Source: Komagataeibacter sp. FNDCR2
Lineage (GTDB): Bacteria; Pseudomonadota; Alphaproteobacteria; Acetobacterales; Acetobacteraceae
Length of the DNA: 64,000 nucleotides
Direction: 5' to 3'
NCBI RefSeq assembly: GCF_021295395.1
Contig: NZ_JAIWOU010000001.1
Location: forward strand, 437,001 to 501,000
The notes under the pieces are model-generated. The model saw nothing but the letters and a program-made list of their open reading frames with translations, was not told where the DNA came from and ran no database searches. Made by a program: the position numbers and the translations under genes. This document shows, piece by piece, positions 49,613 through 58,262 of this stretch (its first letter is position 1; the number at the start of each line of letters is the position of its first letter).

Positions 49613-52141
49613 TCAGGACAGGATGCGGCATATTTTCTCGGCCAGGGCGGTGGCGCAGTAGGGTTTGCGTTCCATCGGCACATCATGCAGGTCGGTGGGA
49701 ATAAGGGTGCGGTCGGCATAGCCGGTGGCGAAAATGAAGGGCACCCCACGTTCGCGCAGCGCGCGGGCGATGGAAATGGAATTCTCCCCGCCCAGGTTCA
49801 CATCCAGTATCGCCACATCCGGCACGCGCGCGTTGATGGCCTTCAGCGCCTCATACACCGAGGCCACGGTGCGGACCTTGCCGATCCGTGTTTCCTCGAT
49901 CGCCTGTTCCGCCTCCATCGCGATCAGGAACTGGTCCTCCACCAGCAGGATATCGGCGTTACGCACGTTTTTCTCCGTCGCGGCAACAGGTGGGGGGGCC
50001 GGATCCGCCCCGGCCCCGATCCGGGTGGCCGGGGCCATGCTGATATGGCGAGCGGGCAGGTTCAGCGTTACATGCAGTCCCGCGGGCCGGAAATCGACCT
50101 GCGCGGTGCCCCCCAGTTCATGCGGGAAGCCACGCAGGATCAGCACGGAGCCAAAGCCACGGCGGCTGGGGGCGGTGACCGTGGGGCCGCCGGTCTCGCA
50201 CCATGTTATGCGCCATTCATCGCGCGCCGGGTCATAGGCCCAGTCCAGGTCCAGCCGACCGCGCGGCTGTTGCAGCGCGCCGTATTTGACCGCATTGGTG
50301 GCCAGTTCATGCACCACCAGCGCCAGCACCGACAGCGCCTGGCCCGTCAGCCATATCCGCGGGCCGGTGCAGGTCACGAACGAGCGCTCCCGGTAGGGCG
50401 CCAGTTCGGCATCCAGCAGGGCGTGCAGCAGGCCGCCGCCCTCGCCCCGCACGGCCTGATCATGCGCCAGCGCCAGGGCGCGGATACGCCCGCGCAGGCG
50501 CTCCACATGCTGGTCGGCCGTGGTGTCGGGGGCCAGGGGCTGGCTGACCAGTGACTGCACCACCGACAGGATGTTCTTGACCCGGTGGTTCAGTTCCTCG
50601 TTCAGCATGCGCTGGCGCAGGTCAGCGGTGGCGCGTTCACGGAGCTGTAGCTGGTGGTACGCGCCCATGACCTCGATCAGCGCGGAGCGGACCAGGGTGG
50701 CGGCCTCCATTTCCTCCGCCGCCCAGGGCAGGCTTTCATGCGTGACCTGCTGGGTCCAGATCTCGATATTGTTGCGGGGGCCGAAATACCCGTCCTCCGC
50801 CGTGGCGGGGGCGGAGACATGCGGGGCGACGCCCCATTTCAGGGTCCGTACCACCTCGCGGCGGAATACCAGCAGGTAATCCCCCGGCTGGGAGGAGATC
50901 GGCACGATCATCATGCCCGCCGCCTGCGCCACATAACGCGCGGCGTCGGGTATGAGCGCGCTCAGCCTGCTGGTATGCCAGATCTGCGTGCCCGCATGGG
51001 TACGCGCCAGTTCCAGCAGGCTGTCCATGGCGTCTGCCGGGGGGTGCGCGCCGCTATAGGTCCAGCGCCCTCCCACCCATAACGCCGCGCCATCGCACTG
51101 CACGAAGATCAGCATCTCCTTCAGGTGGCCCATGAGATAGGCGGGCATGTCCGCCACCGGGGCCGCGCCCTTCAGGAATGTCTCGATCAGCGCATGGGTC
51201 TGGCGCGTCATGGCCAGCCGCTTGGTCCGCAGCAGGTTGGTGATCTGGAGCGACAGGAATTCTCCAAACATGCGCGCGACAATGCGCTCGCTCATGTTCA
51301 GCACGCGCGCGCTGTAATGATGGCAGGCGATCATGCCCCATAGCTGGCCATCCACCATGAGCGAGACCGACAGGGAGGACTGCACCCCCATGCCGCGCAG
51401 ATATTCGCAATGGCTGGGCGCGACCTGGCGCAGATGGGTATGGGACAGGTCGGGCGGGGCCATGCCGGGCGGAGAGACCACCGGCACGGGTGGGGCGGAT
51501 ATGTCCGTGATGATGCGGATGAGGTTGGTGCTGTACAGCCTGCGGGCGGGTGCGGGCATGTCGCTGGCGGGAAAATGCTGCCCCAGGAAACTTTCAAGGT
51601 CGGGGCCGTGGTGTTCGGCTTCCACCTTGCCTGACCCATCGGTTGCGAAACGGTAGAGCATCACGCGGTCATAACGCAGCACCCCGGCGAAAAGCCGGAC
51701 CACGGTACGGAAAAGCTGCCCGAATTCCGAAATCTCGCGGATGCGGTCGATCATGGTGCGCAGCAGGGACAGATAGGCCCCGTCGCGCTCCACGCCCACG
51801 GCGGGCTCCCATTCCAGCATGATCTCGCCGCCCGCCGTGTGGATCGCCACGTCGTAGCATCCGCCAGCGGGCAGATCCTGCCCGAAAACCAGGGCAGGGC
51901 GGCGATGCGCCTCCCGGTGGGTGGCCAGCGCGTTACGGATATTGTGGGTGGCCTCGCGGCCGATCACGTCGCGCAGGGCCATCCCCGCTGTCAGGTTGGC
52001 GACACCAAGCTGGGCCGGCGCGTTGGCCGACCAGCGCAGGATCCGCTCCAGCCGCCCGTCACAGGCCAGCAGCCAGCCATGGGGCTGGATGCCCTCGGCC
52101 ACCATCGGCGCGCTGCCGGGCATATTATGGCTGGCGACCAT
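49613..52141 (-). CDS. Phytochrome-like HWE histidine kinase with C-terminal receiver domain
   Basis: The 842-residue cytosolic protein reads PAS2-GAF-PHY-kinase-receiver. GIQPHGWLLAC is the PAS2 knot signature; FPASDMPAPARRLY and APSHCEYLRGMGV are GAF phytochrome motifs with the conserved His. LNEELNHRVKNILSVVQSL is the HWE/HisKA_2 phosphoacceptor site, HELATNAVKYGAL the ATP-binding site, and VAILDVNL the receiver Asp. The N-terminal Cys that binds biliverdin (CD.EPIH.PG) is replaced: Met occupies that position. The start at 52141 is uncertain; a longer frame reaches 52255. No haem oxygenase gene is close by. Confidence 0.85.
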   Translation of the reverse strand: MVASHNMPGSAPMVAEGIQPHGWLLACDGRLERILRWSANAPAQLGVANLTAGMALRDVIGREATHNIRNALATHREAHRRPALVFGQDLPAGGCYDVAIHTAGGEIMLEWEPAVGVERDGAYLSLLRTMIDRIREISEFGQLFRTVVRLFAGVLRYDRVMLYRFATDGSGKVEAEHHGPDLESFLGQHFPASDMPAPARRLYSTNLIRIITDISAPPVPVVSPPGMAPPDLSHTHLRQVAPSHCEYLRGMGVQSSLSVSLMVDGQLWGMIACHHYSARVLNMSERIVARMFGEFLSLQITNLLRTKRLAMTRQTHALIETFLKGAAPVADMPAYLMGHLKEMLIFVQCDGAALWVGGRWTYSGAHPPADAMDSLLELARTHAGTQIWHTSRLSALIPDAARYVAQAAGMMIVPISSQPGDYLLVFRREVVRTLKWGVAPHVSAPATAEDGYFGPRNNIEIWTQQVTHESLPWAAEEMEAATLVRSALIEVMGAYHQLQLRERATADLRQRMLNEELNHRVKNILSVVQSLVSQPLAPDTTADQHVERLRGRIRALALAHDQAVRGEGGGLLHALLDAELAPYRERSFVTCTGPRIWLTGQALSVLALVVHELATNAVKYGALQQPRGRLDLDWAYDPARDEWRITWCETGGPTVTAPSRRGFGSVLILRGFPHELGGTAQVDFRPAGLHVTLNLPARHISMAPATRIGAGADPAPPPVAATEKNVRNADILLVEDQFLIAMEAEQAIEETRIGKVRTVASVYEALKAINARVPDVAILDVNLGGENSISIARALRERGVPFIFATGYADRTLIPTDLHDVPMERKPYCATALAEKICRILS

Positions 52142-52468
52142 ACGCCACGGCAGCCCCCTTCGGGAATGCGGGGCATGACGGTCGATCCAGCATCGTATAT
52201 CCGCACCGGGCTCGTTCTTCGTGCTGGTCCGGTCTGTGCGATACGCCCACGTCACCCACCATAAAACGGCTCCTGCATGCGGAACCGGCGGGGTTGGTCA
52301 TCCACCACCCGCGAGGGTCCGCCCCACGCTTCATGCCGCCGGAATCGCATATCCGTAATTATGAATTACACGGAAATGACCCCGGCGATGAAGCGGCGTT
52401 AACATACCGTCAATGTTCTGGGAGACTCCGATCACATTTATGTGGCCAGCGGGGGAGTCGACCGGCGC

Positions 52469-52600
52469 CTATTCATCCTGCCCATAAAAAAAGTCCAGAA
52501 CCCAAACGGCAAGCCGCATGACAGCCCATATGCACAAGCACAACACAATCGCGTTACGCGCGACGATCGTGGTCTGGTGAAAGGCATCATATCCGGTCAT
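52469..52600 (-). CDS. Small single-span membrane protein (43 aa)
   Basis: A frame of 43 residues starts MTGYDAFHQTTIVARNAIVL and has one hydrophobic helix (residues 15-37, NAIVLCLCIWAVMRLAVWV) and an acidic end FFYGQDE. TATGGAGCGCCA before the ATG is a fair ribosome site. Not recognised. Its size and single helix fit a small regulatory or complex-stabilising membrane protein, but a chance frame cannot be excluded. Confidence 0.45.
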   Translation of the reverse strand: MTGYDAFHQTTIVARNAIVLCLCIWAVMRLAVWVLDFFYGQDE

Positions 52601-52947
52601 TGGCGCTCCATACCCGCTATATTCCCGGTCCGTGCACGGGTGGGCATTATGGGCGGCAGGCGCGGGCCGTCGCAATACATATCATTGCGACGGCAGCGTG
52701 GATAACGGGCTGGTGCGACAGCGTAGTACCGTAATGCACGGCTGGCGGGTTGCGGAGCATCCTCATATATGCATCATTTGTACAATAATTTTTATCCATA
52801 TACATCTCTTATACCGTTTGTTAATAGGAATGAGCCTATGCAGTTCCATGCTGGCGGCGCCAATTACAGTGATTACAGGTATTCATGCGGAAATCACATT
52901 TCAGTCCCGTCCCGCGCGTTGCCGAGTAGCCGGAGCCCTGTGGCCAG
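52601..52947. other. Promoter region of the DosP-like gene
   Basis: This 347-base spacer becomes AT-rich from about 52740 to 52840 and contains likely promoter sequence for the downstream phosphodiesterase gene. I saw no clear operator, RNA or gene. Confidence 0.4.
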
Positions 52948-55503
52948 ATGCCCCGTGACATGATGGATGAATCCCAGATAACAGTCCTGCCTGCGCTGGA
53001 ACAGACCATCATTGCCGTTGTCATCATTGATGAGAACAATACGGTCACCTTCTTCAACAAGGCGGCGGAAAATCTGTGGCGCTGCACCCGGCAGGATGTG
53101 ATCGGGCGCAACGTGAACGTGCTGGTGCCGCGTAATATCCGCGCCTCGCATGATGAACTGGTCCGGCACAACCGCATATCCGGCGCCAACCGCATCGTCG
53201 GCACCAGCCGGGAAGTGCAGGTCGAACGCTTTGACGGCACCACGTTCTGGGCCAACCTGTCGCTCTCGCGCATCGCGGTGGGGGGCAAGATCGGCTACAT
53301 GGCGCTGATCCGCGATATTTCACAGGAAGTGGATGACCGCGAGAAAATCCGCCTGCTGTCGCTCGTGGTGCGCGAGACCGACCGGGGCGTGGCCATTCTT
53401 GACCCGGAATTCCGCATCATCTACGTCAACCGCGCCTTCAGCGACATTTTCGGCTCCAGCCCCGAACAGGTGACCGGCCATGGGCTTTCTGTCATCCTGT
53501 CGGGTGACGCGACGGATATGGACGTCCTGAACAGGCTGCATGAGAGCGCGCGCACCGCCCGCGGCTGCGTGGTGGAAATCCGTGCCCGCCACGCCACCGG
53601 GCGCGACATATGGGTATCCGCCGCGATGAACCCCGTAGTCGGCAGGGAAGGCGAGATCGAGAACATCGTGGTGGTGCTGACCGACATTACCGAGCAGTAT
53701 TTCCTCGACAGCCTGCAACGCGACACCCTGGCCGCGATTTCAAGCCATCTGGGCCTGCATGAAGTCATGGACTTCATCTGCCGCCGCATCGAACGCCACC
53801 TGCCCGACATCATGCCCGCCATCTATCTTGCGGAACAGGATGAGCGGCTGAAATGCGTGGGTCGCGCCAGCCTGCCGCTTTCGCTGGTCGAAGTATATGA
53901 CGGGCAGCCCATCAGCCCCGATTCCGCCTGCTCGGGCCAGGCGGCCAGCACCGGCATGATCGTGCAATGCCGGGACATCGCCACCGACCCCCACTGGCGG
54001 CATGTGCGCGCGGCCACGGTGCATAACGGCATAAAGGCGGCCATCGCGACCCCCATCATCATGCGCGACAACCGTGTGGCGGGCGTGTTCACCTGTTATT
54101 CGCGCACCAATGCCGAACCCGATGCGGCGTGCCAGAAAGCGGTGGCCACCAGCCTGCACCTGTGCACCCTCGCCATCGAGCGTTACGAGACGGAAGAGCA
54201 TATCAGCCGCCTGTCGGATTTCGATATGCTGACCGGCCTGCCCAACAGCCGCTGGCTGCGCCAGAACATGGCCCGCCTGCTGCGCCGCCCCGGTCGCGGC
54301 CACCTGATGCTGATGACGGTGGGAATGGACGGGTTCAAGCATATCAACGACCTGTTCGGGCATACGGCGGGCGATGAGCTGATCGCGCATATCGGCAATA
54401 CGCTGCGTGAGACCATCAACCCCGACGATACGCTGGTACGCAGCGGCGGCGACCAGTTCACCATCGTGACCAGTGGCGAGCAGCAGCATGCCACCACCCT
54501 TGGGGCCGCCATCCTGCGTGCGCTGGAAACGCCCGCCAGTATTGGCGATGTACGTGTCAACCTGGCCGCGAGCCTTGGCATAGCCGTCTATCCCGAAAAT
54601 GGGGAAGACGGGGATACCCTGCTGAAAAACGCCGAAAGCGCAATGTTCCAGGCCAAGGCCGAAGGGGGCGGGCGCTGCTGCTTCTTCAGCCAGAGCATGA
54701 ACCAGCAGGCCAGTGACCGGCTGATCCTGGCCGCGGCCCTGCGCGAAGCGATCGCCCATGACCGCCTGCGCCTGTTCTACCAGCCACAGGTCGATGCACG
54801 CACCGGCCGCATGTACGGGGTGGAAGCACTTTCCCGCTGGACGGATGAGACGCTTGGCTTTGTCTCTCCAGCGCGCTTCATTGCCGTGGCGGAGGAAACC
54901 GGACAGATCGAGACCATAGGCAAATGGTCGCTACGCGTGGCGTGCGAGCAGATGGCGCAGTGGATCAGGGATGGCGTGGATGTGCCGATCGTCTCGGTCA
55001 ATCTGTCGCCGCTGCATTTCCGTGACGAGGCGCTGCCCCGGTTCGTGGGGGAGCTCCTGAAGGAAACCGGAATTCCCCCGAACCGCCTGACCATCGAAAT
55101 TACCGAAAGCACCATGATCGACAACTATGAGCGCACCATTCACATGGTCCAGACTCTGCGCGACATGGGGGTTGGCATATCGATGGATGATTTCGGCACG
55201 GGCTTTTCCAGCCTGTCCAGCCTTGCGGGGCTGCCAGTGAACGAAATGAAGATCGACCGCAGCTTCATGCAGGGGCTGGAAAGCATAGAAAAAGTGCGCG
55301 CCGTGGTCATGGCGGCGGTACGCATCGGCCAGAGCCTGGGCATGACCGTGGTGGCCGAAGGCGTGGAGCATGAGGAGCAGCGCCGCCTGCTGGCGGAAAT
55401 GGATTGCGACGTACTCCAGGGCTACATGTTCTCCAAGCCTCTCCCGCCAGAGGAACTGAATGCCTGGCTCGCCGCCTACCACCCTGTCGCACTGGCTTCG
55501 TAA
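52948..55503 (+). CDS. DosP-like oxygen-sensing c-di-GMP phosphodiesterase (PAS-PAS-GAF-GGDEF-EAL)
   Basis: The 851-residue protein follows E. coli DosP domain for domain. PAS-A (ALEQTIIAVVIIDENNTVTF on) keeps the haem-binding His in ELVRHNRISG (near residue 71) and Arg in SREVQ, but has Thr where DosP has the distal Met. A second PAS, a GAF (residues about 260-410), then GGDEF and EAL follow. The GGDEF site is SGGDQF and the first metal Asp is lost (VGMDGF), so it is not a cyclase; the EAL site is intact (VEALSRW, NLSPLHF, EITEST, DDFGTGFSS). It is similar to the Komagataeibacter AxPDEA1 type. It degrades c-di-GMP under O2 control, so it should limit cellulose synthesis. Confidence 0.88.
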   Translation: MPRDMMDESQITVLPALEQTIIAVVIIDENNTVTFFNKAAENLWRCTRQDVIGRNVNVLVPRNIRASHDELVRHNRISGANRIVGTSREVQVERFDGTTFWANLSLSRIAVGGKIGYMALIRDISQEVDDREKIRLLSLVVRETDRGVAILDPEFRIIYVNRAFSDIFGSSPEQVTGHGLSVILSGDATDMDVLNRLHESARTARGCVVEIRARHATGRDIWVSAAMNPVVGREGEIENIVVVLTDITEQYFLDSLQRDTLAAISSHLGLHEVMDFICRRIERHLPDIMPAIYLAEQDERLKCVGRASLPLSLVEVYDGQPISPDSACSGQAASTGMIVQCRDIATDPHWRHVRAATVHNGIKAAIATPIIMRDNRVAGVFTCYSRTNAEPDAACQKAVATSLHLCTLAIERYETEEHISRLSDFDMLTGLPNSRWLRQNMARLLRRPGRGHLMLMTVGMDGFKHINDLFGHTAGDELIAHIGNTLRETINPDDTLVRSGGDQFTIVTSGEQQHATTLGAAILRALETPASIGDVRVNLAASLGIAVYPENGEDGDTLLKNAESAMFQAKAEGGGRCCFFSQSMNQQASDRLILAAALREAIAHDRLRLFYQPQVDARTGRMYGVEALSRWTDETLGFVSPARFIAVAEETGQIETIGKWSLRVACEQMAQWIRDGVDVPIVSVNLSPLHFRDEALPRFVGELLKETGIPPNRLTIEITESTMIDNYERTIHMVQTLRDMGVGISMDDFGTGFSSLSSLAGLPVNEMKIDRSFMQGLESIEKVRAVVMAAVRIGQSLGMTVVAEGVEHEEQRRLLAEMDCDVLQGYMFSKPLPPEELNAWLAAYHPVALAS

Positions 55504-55511
55504 CCAACCAT

Positions 55512-55535
55512 CCCGTGCCCCCCCCGGCACGCGGG
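55512..55535 (+). terminator. GC-rich hairpin after the DosP-like gene
   Basis: CCCGTGCC and GGCACG-GGG pair around a C-rich loop nine bases past the stop. There is no T-run, so termination strength is uncertain. Confidence 0.4.
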
Positions 55536-55552
55536 ACGGGGCGCGTGAAACA

Positions 55553-55584
55553 CGCTATCAGATACACCATTATATCTGACAGCG
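55553..55584. promoter_or_regulatory. Inverted repeat immediately upstream of nagA
   Basis: CGCT a TCAGATA, eight bases, TATCTGA c AGCG: 12-bp arms with one mismatch, 15 bases from the GTG start and right before the GGGGGAA ribosome site. It could be an operator or a hairpin that controls translation. Confidence 0.5.
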
Positions 55585-55599
55585 GGGGAATACGAGCGC

Positions 55600-56703
55600 G
55601 TGAATATTGATGGCCATATAGTCCTGCCTGACCGGATCATGCCCGGGTGCCTCACGTTTGATACTACAATAGAGGAAATGCACCCCGTAGCCGAGGTGCC
55701 GGAGCGGTATATCCTGCCCGGTTTTATCGACGGGCACGTGCACGGGGGCGACGGCGCGGACATGATGGATGGCGTGGACGCGATCCGCCATATGGCGCTG
55801 TTCCATATGGCGCATGGCACCACCACGCTGCTGCCCACCACCATTACCGCGCCATGGAACGATATCATGGCGGCGCTGCATGCGGTGGCCGAGGTCATGC
55901 GCACCGGCATCCCGGATGGGCCGGATATTGCGGGCGCGCATCTGGAAGGGCCATTCATAAGCCCGCATCGCCTTGGGGCGCAGCCGCCCTTTGCGCTGGC
56001 GCCCACGCCCGCGCGGGTCCGCGCCGTAATCGACACGGGCGCGGTACGGGTCGTGACCCTGGCCCCGGAAACGGAACATGCCCAGACCGCCATTACCGAG
56101 TTCGTGCAGGCGGGAATAGGGGTCAGCATTGGCCATACACTGGCCGATTACGAACAGACCGAGCGCACCCTGTGCCGTATCTGCGGGGCAGGGGGGAAAG
56201 TGGGCGGCACGCATCTGTTCAACGCCATGCCCGGCATCATGGCGCGCGCGCCGGGGCCGGTCACGGCGCTGATGTGCAGCGATGCCGCCTATGCCGAGAT
56301 GGTGTTCGACACCCACCATGTCCATCCCGCGCTGTTCCGTCTGGCCCATCGCACCATGGGCGGACGGCTGGTGTTCGTAACTGATGCCATGCGCGCCACC
56401 GGTGCTGGCGATGGCCCCAGCGAACTGGGCGGACAGGCCGTGATGGTGGCCGATGGCGTCGCCCGCCTGCCCGATGGCACGCTGGCGGGCAGTGTGCTGA
56501 CACTGGACGCGGCCCTGCGCAACGCCGTGCGGGCCGGAGCCTCGCTGCCCCAGGCGGCGGGACTGGTCAGCACGCACGCGGCCAACTGGCTGGGGCTGCA
56601 TGACCGTGGCGCGCTGCTGCCCGGACGACGGGCGGATTTCGTGGTCATGGGGCCTGACCTCAGGGTGCGGGAAGTCTGGGTGGCCGGGCGACGCCGCGCC
56701 TGA
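55600..56703 (+). CDS. nagA: N-acetylglucosamine-6-phosphate deacetylase
   Basis: The 367-residue amidohydrolase has the NagA motifs FIDGHVHGGDGADMMDG near residue 46 (metal HxH), AHLEGPFISPHRLGA near residue 115, SIGHTLADYEQ near residue 173 and HLFNAMPGI near residue 205. It removes acetate from GlcNAc-6-phosphate in amino sugar use and wall recycling. The start is a GTG at 55600 after GGGGGAA. No nagB or PTS gene is adjacent. It lies between a c-di-GMP phosphodiesterase and a helicase gene without obvious functional connection. Confidence 0.88.
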   Translation: MNIDGHIVLPDRIMPGCLTFDTTIEEMHPVAEVPERYILPGFIDGHVHGGDGADMMDGVDAIRHMALFHMAHGTTTLLPTTITAPWNDIMAALHAVAEVMRTGIPDGPDIAGAHLEGPFISPHRLGAQPPFALAPTPARVRAVIDTGAVRVVTLAPETEHAQTAITEFVQAGIGVSIGHTLADYEQTERTLCRICGAGGKVGGTHLFNAMPGIMARAPGPVTALMCSDAAYAEMVFDTHHVHPALFRLAHRTMGGRLVFVTDAMRATGAGDGPSELGGQAVMVADGVARLPDGTLAGSVLTLDAALRNAVRAGASLPQAAGLVSTHAANWLGLHDRGALLPGRRADFVVMGPDLRVREVWVAGRRRA

Positions 56704-56856
56704 ACCGGGCCGCGAATATGGTGCGCGCGCATATACGGCAGGGTGGTGAGGGGGGCTGTTTTTTCTGGCCGACCGCCGTGGCGCGTCCTATTACTTTCCC
56801 GCTTCCGCCGCCTGCATGAAGGATCTGACCCACCCCATGCCTTTCGCCCCGCCATA

Positions 56857-58179
56857 ATGTCACGCACCGTCCTGACCGCGTGCCAGGAACGCGCGCTGAA
56901 CGAGATTCTGGCCGCGCGTGGGGTCTCGGCCACGCACCTGCTGACCGGCTATGCGGGCACGGGCAAGACCACGCTCATGCAGCAGGTCGCCCGCGCGCTG
57001 CGCAAAAGCGGGGCGGAAGTCATGTTTACCGCCGCCACCCACAAGGCCACCGCCGTGCTGCGCGCCCGCGTGGGCAATCTGGCCCCGTGCCGGACCATCC
57101 ATAACGTGCTTTCGCTCCAGCCCGGCGCGCAGGACGGGCGCGAGATCCTGCAACGCGCCGACCGGCCCGAGCCGATCACGGCGGATGTCATCATTATTGA
57201 TGAATGCAGCATGGTCGGCTCCGAACTCATGCGCTGGGTGCGCGATCTCGTGCCCGACCGTTTCGTGCTGTTCGTGGGTGACCCGGCGCAGCTTCCCCCG
57301 GTGGGGGAGGCAATCAGCCCGTCCTTCGCCATCCGCTCGGCCTCGCACCTGCAGACGGTGGTGCGGCAGGCCGCCGACAACCCGCTGGTCGCGGCCGCGA
57401 CCACCATCCGCGAAAGTCAGGGCGGCCCGCTGGACTGGTCGTGGTGCCGGGCCAACCATCATAACGGGGCGGGGCTGTTCATGCCCCGCACGCCCGATGA
57501 GTGGATGCGCCGGGCCTTCACATCGGATGAATTCCGCGCCGATAGCGATGCCTTCCGCTACCTGTGCTGGACCAATGCGCGGGTCGAGGCAGTAAACCGC
57601 ATGGTGCGCCAGTGGGTGCATGGCGGGGATACGCCCACGCCCTTCGTGGCGGGGGAGCGGGTCATCGCCCGCGCCCCGGTGCTGGACACGGAGGGGCGGC
57701 GCGTGGTCATCGCCACCAATGAGGAAGCCGAGGTTGTTGATATCCGCCCCGGCATGCTGCGCCATGCCTTTCCCGCCACGTCGAAGGTGGCGGGGTGGCG
57801 CACGGAACTGCCGGTCCATGACGTGATCCTGCGCACGCTGGCGGGGGAGGAAGCGGCCGTGCCCATCCTGCGTCCCGGCGCGGATATGGGGGCGGTGGAA
57901 CGTCGGCTGAAGCAAGAAGCTGCACAGGAGCGCGCACGCTGGCAGCACCGCTTCGTGTTCCGCCGGGGGATCGGGCGGTTGCAGGCGGTTTACGCCATGA
58001 CCGTGCATACCGCGCAGGGCAGCACGTTCAGGCGGGTCTTCGTGGATGTGGGCGACATCACCCGCCGCGCCGCGACCAGCGTGCTGGAGACGCAGCAGCT
58101 CCTCTATGTCGCGGCGACACGCCCCGCCCATGCCATGATCCTGACCGGCCTGTCCCCCCATGGGCAGGAAATATCGTGA
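56857..58179 (+). CDS. RecD-like superfamily 1 DNA helicase / AAA ATPase
   Basis: The 440-residue protein has Walker A GYAGTGKTTL near residue 29, Walker B VIIIDECSMVG near residue 112, motif III GDPAQLPPVGE near residue 143, and a UvrD_C_2-type motif VYAMTVHTAQGSTF near residue 378 followed by YVAATRP. This is the layout of short RecD2-like or Dda-like 5'-3' helicases. I start at the ATG at 56857; an upstream in-frame start at 56743 adds 38 residues without conserved sequence. It stands between nagA and a TPR gene. Confidence 0.83.
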   Translation: MSRTVLTACQERALNEILAARGVSATHLLTGYAGTGKTTLMQQVARALRKSGAEVMFTAATHKATAVLRARVGNLAPCRTIHNVLSLQPGAQDGREILQRADRPEPITADVIIIDECSMVGSELMRWVRDLVPDRFVLFVGDPAQLPPVGEAISPSFAIRSASHLQTVVRQAADNPLVAAATTIRESQGGPLDWSWCRANHHNGAGLFMPRTPDEWMRRAFTSDEFRADSDAFRYLCWTNARVEAVNRMVRQWVHGGDTPTPFVAGERVIARAPVLDTEGRRVVIATNEEAEVVDIRPGMLRHAFPATSKVAGWRTELPVHDVILRTLAGEEAAVPILRPGADMGAVERRLKQEAAQERARWQHRFVFRRGIGRLQAVYAMTVHTAQGSTFRRVFVDVGDITRRAATSVLETQQLLYVAATRPAHAMILTGLSPHGQEIS

Positions 58180-58262
58180 AGGTCATGGCCCTGTCCCGGC
58201 CCAGCGTGGTCTAATACCGCCAGCCCGGTTTTGAATTCAGCAGATAACAGGTTTCGTACGTC

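Noticed and set aside
56860-58161. 433-codon minus-strand frame opposite the helicase gene
   Set aside because: The helicase motifs on the plus strand are certain; the antisense product is His/Gly/Arg-rich and unstructured.
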